Below, piece by piece: positions 1 through 9,418 of a stretch of 64,000 nucleotides of DNA. The notes beneath the pieces were generated by a model, which saw only the letters and a program-made list of their open reading frames with translations, did not search any database and had not been told where the DNA came from. The translations under genes were made by a program, and so were the position numbers. The DNA lies in contig NC_053397.1 in assembly GCF_905171765.1 (NCBI RefSeq), positions 119,084,605 to 119,148,604 of the forward strand. Direction: 5' to 3'. Each line of letters opens with the position of its first letter. Within the stretch, counting starts at the first letter, position 1. Origin of the DNA: Bufo bufo. Lineage: Eukaryota; Chordata; Amphibia; Anura; Bufonidae.

Positions 1-406
1 GGACACTTCCCTACATTTATCACACCTGGAGTATTACAGGTGATAGTATGTGTGATAGTGTATTGTTTACTGTTGGTGAATGGATTGCTAAAGGAAGTAG
101 TCCTGTCGACATTGGGGCATGCCACGCACCTCCCGCATGGGGTACATCCCCACTTGGAACCTTTTGAGTCGGGATTCAATTTGGTCTGATGACCTGGATG
201 GTAACTGTTTACCAACAGATCCTTAAGATTTTTGGTGTGTCTGTATGTGATGGAAGGGCAGGTAGGTAAGATTTTTGCCAAAATGGGGTCTAATTTTAGG
301 ACCTCCCAGTACTTGGCTAGTGTACCTCGGATTGATTTCCACTGCGGGTTAAATGAGGTGATAAACCGTACCATGTCCACTGGATTGCGTCGTTTGCGGT
401 TGTATG
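1..406 (-). mobile_element. Penelope-like element, C-terminal coding fragment (runs off window start)
   Basis: The minus strand is open without a stop from about 404 to base 1. The translation contains a linker with a cysteine cluster (CTPCGRCVAC, about 132-161) followed by CNTPGVINVGKC at the window edge. That order, a Cys-rich linker and then the start of a GIY-YIG nuclease, is what is known for the C-terminal half of Penelope-like retroelements; here the usual Y of the GIY block would be N. The reverse transcriptase part should lie to the right but is cut off at about 406 by a short repeat. The assignment rests on motif recognition. A related GIY-YIG-bearing element is the main alternative. 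Confidence 0.55.
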
Positions 407-505
407 CCAAAAGCGGATCCCAACGTCTGCATTGTGGGAGCGGATCCGTCTGTGCAGACACCGGACGGATCCGCTCTGAACGCAAGTGTGAAAGTAGCCT
501 TAAGT
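407..505. repeat. End of a short nonautonomous repeat
   Basis: Rich in GGATCCG motifs and ending in CGCAAGTGTGAAAGTAGCCT, the same terminal string found at 37735-37755. It interrupts the Penelope-like fragment. Probably one end of a MITE; the other end was not identified. Confidence 0.4.
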
Positions 506-509
506 GTGC

Positions 510-1385
510 CGCCGCGGTCGTGTGCCGCATCACGTGACCGCTCCGTCACTAAGGCTTGCCTGCGTTGCCGGGGTGGGGCGTCCACCACTGCTTGTGGTTT
601 TGCAGTGGGGGCGTTGCCTTGGCGGCGCCCGTGACATTGCGGTCACGTGCTGTGTCACGTGATCGCCGCATCACTATCCCTCCACCCCTTGGAGTTTGAG
701 GCCTCGTGTTTTGTTGGTGCCGCTGTCACTCAGACGTTTGGCCGCACCCACTGCACTGCCCCCGGTTCCTCCTCCATATGACTACATGGGCCACTGATTG
801 GCTTTCCTGGCATGGTCAGGGCATGTCTTATGATGCACCTCTGACACTGCGGTCATGTGCTTGCTCACATGCTCGCTCTGTCAGCTTAGTCCTGCCCCCA
901 TTAGGTGCTTTTGGTCCTATTGATTGGCTCTTAATTACTGGGGCTCTAATTCCATTGGTGCTGACGTCATTCAGGTCCTGCAATCTTAATTATCTTCCAC
1001 ACACCTGTGTGGGCACTATATAGGGGAGATGTTTTTATGTGTTTTTCGTATCCCCGGAAGAAGCCAGATTTACTGGTCAGGAGTTGGCCGAGAGATCTTT
1101 GCACCATTCAGGGTATGTTTAATTGTGTTCCTTTGTGTTCCTTCCATCTTAACCTCAGTCTCCACAATCGCCTCTGTTGCATTGTGTTTGGGGCGTTGCT
1201 GCTATGAGACTCTGTGGTATGCTCTTTCAGCTAGTATTCTTTTTCCCTGTATTTTTGTGCACTGATCTCCCAGCCTCTCCTTGGGTCCTGCTCCTCATCT
1301 GTGTGTCCTGCCTTGTGCTGCCTGTTTTATAATACATGTATGTACTGTTTATATATATATATATATATATTTACAATAAAGCTTT
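510..1385 (+). promoter_or_regulatory. Promoter-like block with TATA box and downstream polyA signal
   Basis: Three CACGTG-type E-boxes (about 533, 643 and 657), two inverted CCAAT boxes (GATTGG, about 796 and 921), a CRE-like TGACGTCA (about 962) and a TATATAGG box (about 1017) occur in order on the plus strand. A (TA)n tract follows at about 1350-1370 and an AATAAA polyA signal at about 1376. No convincing coding frame lies between them. TATA followed some 350 bases later by AATAAA resembles the U3-R part of an LTR or the promoter end of another retroelement. No flanking duplication was found, so the class is open. Confidence 0.4.
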
Positions 1386-2485
1386 TTGGATTTTCATACA
1401 TATGAAAGTTAGTTTCAATTTTTTTGGGTGATTAATAATAATGTATGTATAGTTATTTTTTTTTCATTTTTTTTTTTATCTCTTATAAATGAGTGAATAT
1501 GTGAAAAGGCTATTTATTTTCTTTTTCATTTACATTTTATAAATTTATTTTTAACTTTTTATTTTCACACTTTTTTTTATTAAGTCCCACTTGTATCTTG
1601 AAAATCCAGTGGGGCTGATGGCTGTATTATACTTGCATTGCAAAATATAGTACTATCAGGTTTCCTGGCAGATAGCAACACAGGACGCCTTTGCAAGGCG
1701 TCCGGTTGCAATGGCAACCACCGGGCTGCTGCCATCACAGCGCAGCAACCCGATGGTTGAGAGAGCGAGCCCCCTCCCTCTATTTACCGCATGGATGCCG
1801 CTGCCGGGGCATCTAAGGGGTTACAGCAGAGTGTCAGCATACAGCTGACACTTGCTGCTGATGGCGGCGGCTCAGGAATTGGAGAGCTATAGTTTTGTTT
1901 TGTTTTTGGGCGAAATTTTGCGGGATGAGGTGATGGTTAGATTGGTTCTATTTTGGGGGGCATACGCCTTTTTGATCGCTTGGTGTTGCACTTTTAGTGA
2001 TGTAAGGTGAAAAAAATTAAAATAAATTTAGCACAGTTTTTATTTTATTTTTTTGACGGTGTTCACCTGAGGGGTTAGGTCATGTGATATTTTTATAGAG
2101 CTGGTCGATACCGACACAGGGCTGGATCTCACAGGCTCTCTCTGAAGGCAGCCACAATGCCTAAGGAAGGCATCGGGCTGCCTTCCCTGCCATCGGGTCC
2201 CTGTCACAGCAGCGTGGGATCCGATGGGGAAGGGGAGGGAGCTCCCTCCCTCCACACATCTCGCACATGCCGCAGTCAGTGCTGACTGCGGCATAGTGAG
2301 GGTTAATGCCCAGCTCATACAGCAGGGGTCTGGCTAACAAGAACAGCCGGTCCCCTGCAGCTGATCGGGCGGGCGTAGCTCCTGCACCCCCCCCCCCCGA
2401 TCAGCGCGCCGTAATAGTACTGCGCTGGGTGGCAAGTTACATCCCGCTGCGCCGTACTATTACAGCGTTGGGCAGGAAGGGGTTA
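1386..2485. mobile_element. piggyBac-like nonautonomous remnant
   Basis: Non-coding. The right end reads GCAGGAAGGGGTTAA, i.e. TTAACCCCTTCCTGC inward, matching the TTAA target and CCC-type ends of piggyBac elements. Near 2399-2475 an imperfect inverted pair (GTAATAGTAC / GTACTATTAC) could fold. A poly-C tract lies at about 2388-2398. No matching left end was found, so this is a truncated or composite copy. Class assignment is tentative. Confidence 0.35.
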
Positions 2486-2814
2486 AAAAAAACTCCCCAG
2501 TTTATTATTATAGACATGATCAGAGCTAAGATGACTTCTAGGTATCGAGGAAAGCTACCAGTGTCCTCTTCTCCCAAGGACCTACCTTCTCAAAGTTGCT
2601 GCAGGGACCCCTATATTCAGTCATCTGGTAGCATCTTGCTGCTGTGTGAGCTGGTAATAGTTGAATGTATCAGTACGGTGGGCCCCTAAAATAAATTTTA
2701 CTGGTGGGCCCTAGGCACCCCAGTCCTACACTACCAATTGACTATATCGCGGAACATGTATATAATAGGTTTGAGGTACTTAAATGGAGGGAAATCTACT
2801 AGATATATGGAGAG
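2486..2814. other. No gene recognised
   Basis: AT-rich sequence ending at the truncated edge of the minus-strand gypsy element. The motif GGTGGGCCCTAGGCACCCC at about 2704-2722 is inverted-repeat-like, but no element could be delimited. Confidence 0.5.
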
Positions 2815-4336
2815 ACGCCCCCTCCAACCAGTGGCGCCATTCCTCAAAGGCCAACTTGATAGCCAACAACTCTCTATCTCCAACATCATAATTCCTTTCG
2901 GCAACCGAGAGCTTCTTGGAGAAGAAGGCACATGGGACCCACTTGCCAGGAGATGAACCCTGTGACAGCACTGCCCCAACCCCCACCTCTGATGCATCAA
3001 CCTCCACTACGAATGGTTGAGACACATCCGGCTGCACCAGAATGGGAGCCTCATCCGACCAGACAGAGATATCGGCGCCCTTCTTGGTCATAATCAAGTA
3101 AGAGGTTTTACTAGGGATAGAATAATTCGAAATAAATTTCCTATAATAATTTGTAAACCCCAAGAACGCATCAAAGCTTTCTGATTCTCTGGTCGGTCCC
3201 ACTCCAGAACCGCCCGGACCTTTTCGGGATCCATACGAAAACCGGAATCAGAAAGCATGTATCTTGCACCGCAAACAAACATTTCTCCAATTTGGCATAC
3301 AACTTATTCTCCCGAAGGATCGTCAAAACCTGTCTCACATGATCCTGATGGGTCTTCAGATCAGGAGAATAAATTAAAATGTCAATCCAGGTAAACTACT
3401 ACGAACCTCCCCCACCAAGTGATGAAAAATGTAATTGACGAATCGCTGGAAATACTGCTGGCGCGTTCGTCAACCCAAAAGGCATCACCAGGTTCTTCAA
3501 AATGACCCTCGTGCGTATTGAAGGCCGTTTTCCCCACTCATCCCCCTCCTTGATCCTGATCAGATTGTAGGCTCCTCTCAAATCCAACTTGGAGAACACC
3601 TTGGCTCCACAATCTGATCAAAAAGATCAGAGATCAGGGCAGGGGATATGGATCCCGGACTGTTATACGGTTCAACTCCCGAAATCCAAACACGGTCTCA
3701 GTGATCCATCTTTTTTCTTCACAACGAACAAACCTACTGCCACTGGAGACTTTGATGGTCTAATATGACCCTTGCCAAACTCTCGGCGACATACTTTCGC
3801 ATGACCTCTCTTTCGGGTTGAGAGAGGTTGTAAAGCCGAGACTTTGGCACTTAGCGCCAGGAATGAGATTAACTGGACAATCATAGTCCCGATGAGGGGG
3901 GCAATTCCTGAGCCCCACCCTCCGAAAAGACATCCGCAAAATCCGAGAGATACCGAGGTAAAGCTGTAATGGACACTTCAGAAATAGATGTGACAAGACA
4001 ATTATCTGAACAAAACTCGCTCCAACCAATGATTTGTCTCGCTTGCCAGTCTATAATTGGGTTATGTCTAGTCAACCATGGCAACCCCAAAACTATAGGA
4101 GCTGGCAAATCCTTCATGACAAAACAAGAAGTAATTTCAGCATGTGAATCACCCACCCTTAAATGAATACCATGAACAATGTGAGTGAGACTCCTTTGAG
4201 AAAGAGGGGAAGAATCAATTGCAAAAACACGAATCTCGTTCTCTAACGTGCAAGTACTTAGTCCCAGGCCTTGAAGAAAAAGAAAGTCAATTAGGTTTAC
4301 CCCAGCACCACAATCAAGGAATACATCAACAAACAC
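2815..4336 (-). pseudogene. pol remnant: protease, reverse transcriptase, partial RNase H
   Basis: Four or more frames are needed to follow homology to the intact copy. Protease: DCGAGVNLID near 4310, where the active-site motif of the relative is DSGAAVNLID, so the catalytic Ser position is Cys. [15 protein letters not shown] (about 3590-3550) and [13 protein letters not shown] (about 3490-3450). The region that should carry the YLDD box (about 3370-3420) is disrupted. RNase [18 protein letters not shown] (about 3010-2960). Multiple frameshifts and the truncation mean no functional Pol. Confidence 0.8.
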
Positions 4337-4342
4337 ATTTTT

Positions 4343-5329
4343 TTACTCTAGCGCCACCATAGCTGAAAGGAGAAAACGGGAACTGCAGGGAGCTTGCATA
4401 CCTGTCTGCTCCACCACACCATTCATACTACCAAGTGTGAGGGAGTTTTTTTTTTCTTTTTTCTTTTTCTCTTCCACCTGTGGTTTAACATGAGGACAAG
4501 AAAAAATAAAATGACCCCTCTTTCCACAAAAGTAACATAGTTTGTGCAATTTCCTAAAGTCTCTACTATCAGAATCGCAAGAAATCTGACCCAATTGCAT
4601 GGGTTCCTCCGCTACTCCAGAGTTATAAGCAATATCACCCTGGGCAGAAGAAGAAACAAAACCACACGCAGGAGGGATCCCCTGCACGGAGGGACCCTTA
4701 CTCCTCTCTCGGATACGTCTATCCAACCGTATAGCCAAAGACATTGCATTCTCTAAAGTATCCGGATACTCATGAAAAGCCAGGGCATCCTTCAACCTTT
4801 CAGATAACCCCTGACAAAACTGACTACGTAACGCGGGGTCGTTCCACCCCGACTCAGTAGCCCACCTCCTAAACTCTGTACAGTAACCCTCTGCAGTATG
4901 TTCACCCTGCAGTAAGTTACGCAATTTCGATTCTGCCATCGAGACCCGATCTGGGTCATCGTAAATTAATCCCAGGGCTTGGAAAAATTCCTCCACTGAC
5001 CGGAGAGCCAGAGAACCGGGCGGCAGAGAAAAAGCCCAGGATTGAGCGTCCCCTTTAAGCAGAGACATGATGATACCAACCCTCTGATCCTCATTACCTG
5101 ACGAAAATGGACGCAGTCGAAAGTACAATTTGCATGACTCTTTAAAGCGCAAAAAATCATCCATACTCCCTGTAAATCTGTCAGGAAGAGCGACTTTAGG
5201 CTCCCCACCAATTTGACCTGTACCTGATGCCAGAAACCTCTGACACTGTGTGACCGTACCACGCAGATCCGCAACCTCTAGGGATAAACCCTGCATGCGG
5301 TCAACCAGTGCATCAATTGACGCCATCAC
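4343..5329 (-). pseudogene. gag-like ORF of the degenerate gypsy element
   Basis: A 328-codon frame beginning with a conserved opening (VDRMQGLSLEVADLR) shared with the copy at 28065. The middle is a retrotransposon gag/capsid-type domain. Near residues 264-277 there is one CX2CX4HX4C zinc knuckle (CYFCGKRGHFIFSC) of the nucleocapsid kind, followed by a Lys/Glu-rich tract. In the family this protein forms the virus-like particle and binds the element RNA. The frame is separated from protease by a stop (about 4340), where the related plus-strand copy runs Gag-Pol in one frame. The start was chosen because the frame opens just downstream of the primer site. Confidence 0.75.
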
Positions 5330-5360
5330 AAAAGCGCTGAGTGATGGCAGTCAAAGTATG

Positions 5361-5370
5361 GCGGATTATA
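5361..5370 (-). promoter_or_regulatory. Putative self-priming primer binding site
   Basis: TATAATCCGC on the minus strand, separated by one base from the LTR end. It is exactly complementary over 10 bases to GCGGATTATA at 5721-5712, about 25 bases after the TATA-like box. It does not begin with TGG as tRNA-primed sites do. Tf1/sushi-type chromoviruses are known to prime from their own mRNA 5' end. Confidence 0.6.
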
Positions 5371-5371
5371 A

Positions 5372-5870
5372 TGTCACGGCGGGCGTGCACTCAGTATGAC
5401 AGATAACGAACCAACCAGGCTCTGGGCTAGAGACAGGGGAAGGGTCACCTCCTAGCTAATCCCTGACCTCTTTCTCTGCACTGCTCAGCCCATCTACAGA
5501 TCTTGAAGGTAGATCTGAGATGTCCCCGTGCCTGGGCTGACAAAACCCTGAATTCCCTGAGATGGTGAAGTGGGAAATAGGAGCAGCCTGCTCGCACAGA
5601 ACCTGGATGGGAAAGATGACACAAAACAACCAACTAGAAACAACACTTATCTTCCTGAGCTGGAGCAGACAGCCAACCTTCCTTCCTAGCTTCCAAGATC
5701 ACAATGATGAATATAATCCGCTCAGGGCACTGGGCGGAGGAGCTATTTAAACTAATGACTCCACCCAGTGCACCTGATGAGGGGCGGATCCAGCACGACT
5801 CCAAAACAAACACTAAACTCGTGCTGCAATCCTGGCCGACCTCCGCACATCGTCAGAGTGGGGCATGACA
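5372..5870 (-). repeat. 5' LTR of the degenerate gypsy element
   Basis: In element orientation it starts TGTCATGCCCC and ends GCCGTGACA, giving inverted TGTCA/TGACA ends over 499 bp. A TATA-like TTTAAATA lies at 5751-5744, and about 25 bases downstream is GCGGATTATA (5721-5712), the expected start of the R region. The right 280 bp recur at 6932-7211 in the tandem duplication. Confidence 0.8.
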
Positions 5871-6931
5871 GCAATGCTCTGCAGAACTCCTCCAGTTTGT
5901 CAGTTCTGTGTTTGCAGGTTAAGGAAGGAATATCCTGTGCCCAGCATTTGTCTCTTCACTGCCTGGAGAAGAGAAAGCCCTGCAGTTGCTCAGCAAAGCC
6001 TCCAACCCTGAGTCTGTGCTGTGGATGGTAGAAAGGGTTAAACTTTGCTAAAGAATCCAGTGAGAGGGGAGACACAGGGCAAGCAGCAGCAGATGGCAGT
6101 GCAGGGGTGTGTGGCCAGCACAGTGATGTTTCATGCACAGACACAGACCTGCCCCCCAGGCTTGTGCACGAAACATCATCAGAGCAGGGAGAGAAGATGA
6201 CATTACAGGTCATTAGTGATGTCGCGAATTTCTGCAAATGTTCGCGAACCGGGCGAACCGCCATAGACTTCAATAGGCAGGCGAATTTTAAAACCCACAT
6301 GGACTCTTTCTAGCCACAGTAGTGATGGAAAAGTTGTTTCAAGGGGACTAACACCTGGACTGTGGCATGCCGGAGGGGGATCCATGGCAAAACTCCCATG
6401 GAAAATTATGTAGTTGACGCAGAGTTGGATTTGTAATCCATAAAGGGCATAAATCACCTAACAATCCACATTTTTTTTGAACAACGTGGTTTAAAACATC
6501 CAGTGTGTGTATACGATCAGGTATGATGTTGTATCGATCAAGTAGTGTAAGGGTTACGCCCGCTTCACAGACATTGACAGACCAAACTCCCCTTTTAATG
6601 CACCGCAAACAACCACAAACAGTCCATTTGCCCAACCGCAAACTCCCCATTTGTTCAAGGTTGGATACCAAGCTAGCCATGTCCCGTTGATGTCATTGAA
6701 GGTTTCTTCCTCCACCCAGCCATGTACAACACCAAGGGTCCCGGAAAGGTGAATTGAATAGATTTTTCGAACGGGGAGATGGTTAAAAAAATGCTGGCTC
6801 CCTCCCCTTTGTTTGAATCCACGCCATGGTCACTGCGTCTGCGCCGTGAAATTTACTGCCCCACCGGATATGAGTGGTATTTTCTGTAGTACTATTCTCA
6901 TCAGTTTAATCCCTGTTACGTCCCCAATCTG
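5591..6931. repeat. Tandem duplication, unit 1 (1,341 bp)
   Basis: Nearly identical to 6932-8272 at a constant offset of 1,341 bases (one clear difference: GAATAGATTT near 6757 versus GAAAAGATTT near 8098). The unit spans part of the gypsy LTR, the DNA between the LTR and the hAT element, and the hAT left end. CTG is present at both junctions and the far boundary (5588-5590, 6929-6931, 8270-8272), as expected for microhomology. Confidence 0.9.
5871..6205. other. Spacer between gypsy LTR and hAT element, no gene
   Basis: Non-coding. It contains an inverted pair GATGTTTC...GAAACATC around 6126-6178 that could form a hairpin. The whole spacer recurs in the tandem duplication at 7212-7546. Confidence 0.6.
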
Positions 6932-8272
6932 CTCGCACAGAACCTGGATGGGAAAGATGACACAAAACAACCAACTAGAAACAACACTTATCTTCCTGAG
7001 CTGGAGCAGACAGCCAACCTTCCTTCCTAGCTTCCAAGATCACAATGATGAATATAATCCGCTCAGGGCACTGGGCGGAGGAGCTATTTAAACTAATGAC
7101 TCCACCCAGTGCACCTGATGAGGGGCGGATCCAGCACGACTCCAAAACAAACACTAAACTCGTGCTGCAATCCTGGCCGACCTCCGCACATCGTCAGAGT
7201 GGGGCATGACAGCAATGCTCTGCAGAACTCCTCCAGTTTGTCAGTTCTGTGTTTGCAGGTTAAGGAAGGAATATCCTGTGCCCAGCATTTGTCTCTTCAC
7301 TGCCTGGAGAAGAGAAAGCCCTGCAGTTGCTCAGCAAAGCCTCCAACCCTGAGTCTGTGCTGTGGATGGTAGAAAGGGTTAAACTTTGCTAAAGAATCCA
7401 GTGAGAGGGGAGACACAGGGCAAGCAGCAGCAGATGGCAGTGCAGGGGTGTGTGGCCAGCACAGTGATGTTTCATGCACAGACACAGACCTGCCCCCCAG
7501 GCTTGTGCACGAAACATCATCAGAGCAGGGAGAGAAGATGACATTACAGGTCATTAGTGATGTCGCGAATTTCTGCAAATGTTCGCGAACCGGGCGAACC
7601 GCCATAGACTTCAATAGGCAGGCGAATTTTAAAACCCACATGGACTCTTTCTAGCCACAGTAGTGATGGAAAAGTTGTTTCAAGGGGACTAACACCTGGA
7701 CTGTGGCATGCCGGAGGGGGATCCATGGCAAAACTCCCATGGAAAATTATGTAGTTGACGCAGAGTTGGATTTGTAATCCATAAAGGGCATAAATCACCT
7801 AACAATCCACATTTTTTTTGAACAACGTGGTTTAAAACATCCAGTGTGTGTATACGATCAGGTATGATGTTGTATCGATCAAGTAGTGTAAGGGTTACGC
7901 CCGCTTCACAGACATTGACAGACCAAACTCCCCTTTTAATGCACCGCAAACAACCACAAACAGTCCATTTGCCCAACCGCAAACTCCCCATTTGTTCAAG
8001 GTTGGATACCAAGCTAGCCATGTCCCGTTGATGTCATTGAAGGTTTCTTCCTCCACCCAGCCATGTACAACACCAAGGGTCCCGGAAAGGTGAATTGAAA
8101 AGATTTTTCGAACGGGGAGATGGTTAAAAAAATGCTGGCTCCCTCCCCTTTGTTTGAATCCACGCCATGGTCACTGCGTCTGCGCCGTGAAATTTACTGC
8201 CCCACCGGATATGAGTGGTATTTTCTGTAGTACTATTCTCATCAGTTTAATCCCTGTTACGTCCCCAATCTG
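6932..8272. repeat. Tandem duplication, unit 2 (1,341 bp)
   Basis: Second copy. It holds a 280-bp LTR fragment (6932-7211), a second copy of the hAT target duplication CAGGTCAT (7547-7554) and a second hAT left end (from 7555). Confidence 0.9.
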
Positions 8273-8730
8273 GGGTCAAATTCTTAAATAGATTTTTCGA
8301 ACGGGGAGATGGTTAAAAAAAATGCTGGCTCCCTCCCCTTTGTTTGAATCCACGCCACGGTCACTGCGTCTGCTCCGTGCAATTTACTGCCCCACCCGAT
8401 ATGAGTGGTATTTTCTGTAGTACTATTCTCATCAGTTTAATCCCTGTTACGTCCCATATCAGGGTGGGATTGCCTTTTGGGAAAATAAATTTAGGCCGGG
8501 TACCTTCGACTGCCTTCACAGTGACAGACCAAACTCTGATACACCAAAATGAATTGATTTTAGGAACCGGGAGATGGAAAAAGCAGCTTGGTCGGTCCTC
8601 TTACTCAGTCCCAATTTGGGGCACTGCGCGTGCACGGAGCAATGTGCTGTGACACCCTATATGAGTGGTGTCTTAACTAGTACTATTCCTATCAGTTTAA
8701 TCCCTGTTATGTCCCCTATCCGGGGACGTG
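8100..8730. repeat. Subterminal repeats of the hAT element (about 180 bp, three copies)
   Basis: The sequence starting near TTTTTCGAACGGGGAGATGG repeats at about 8102 and 8294, with a more diverged copy from about 8560. Each copy ends near CCCTGTTACGTCCC or a variant. Repeats near transposon ends often hold transposase binding sites in hAT elements; that role here is inferred. Confidence 0.7.
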
Positions 8731-9418
8731 TGTCGAATTGATTAACCATTGTCGAATTAACGAACCATTACGACATCCTGGAATAATTTAGTTCTGAGCT
8801 TTGTACTTGCTTTGTATTGGAATTCATGGGGATTTTTTAAATTGTCTGCATTATTTCTAATAAACTATTAAGAGACTTTATTATGATTTTTTTATTTTAT
8901 GTATTAAAAACCCACCCATACAACTTAAAAAAAAATATATAAAAAAATGTATGTTTTTTTCTATGAAAAATTATCCAGCCGATCGCTTTTGGTCTGATCA
9001 TAATGAAGCAACGGCCTTATCATCTGGGGTGTGGCAACATTGCCAACACACTCATAAAGGTGATGATCGCTTCATTGTGATATGCAAGCCCCTTCACCAC
9101 AACAAGGTAACAATCGCAAAGGGGAATTGACACTTGTATGTGGCTTTTTTTTGTTTTTGCAGCCACAATGCAGCACCAGAGGCCAGAAAAATTAGACATG
9201 TACACATGCCTGAAAAATAATGTTATTGTTGCAGCCGCTGTTGTAGCAGCAGCTGGAAAAATTGATGTTTTCAAGGCAGAAAGGTGACTAAAACATTGCG
9301 GCTTGAACCCTGGTTGGTGGCGGAGAATTCACGAAAGTCATCCGGTAGGCAGACATTAAATATACAGCAGCGTGGGGACCATTTTGAGGCCAAGGCATGT
9401 CATCAGGCCCTTTGTTAG

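Larger units (their letters stand above)
2815..5870 (-). mobile_element. Degenerate Ty3/gypsy chromovirus, truncated, with 5' LTR
   Basis: Reading leftward: 5' LTR (5870-5372), primer site (5370-5361), gag (5329-4343), then protease, reverse transcriptase and the start of RNase H in separate frames (4336 to about 2815). It stops within RNase H just after a WRHWLEGA motif, so integrase, chromodomain and 3' LTR are missing. The intact copy at 27409-32915 is a clear relative throughout. The region is pseudogenic. It is the older of the two gypsy elements here and its LTR was later caught in a 1,341-bp tandem duplication. Confidence 0.85.

Noticed and set aside
2306..2689. 127-codon plus-strand frame
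   Set aside because: Spans the poly-C tract and the TTAA end of the piggyBac-like remnant, so it cannot be a real gene.
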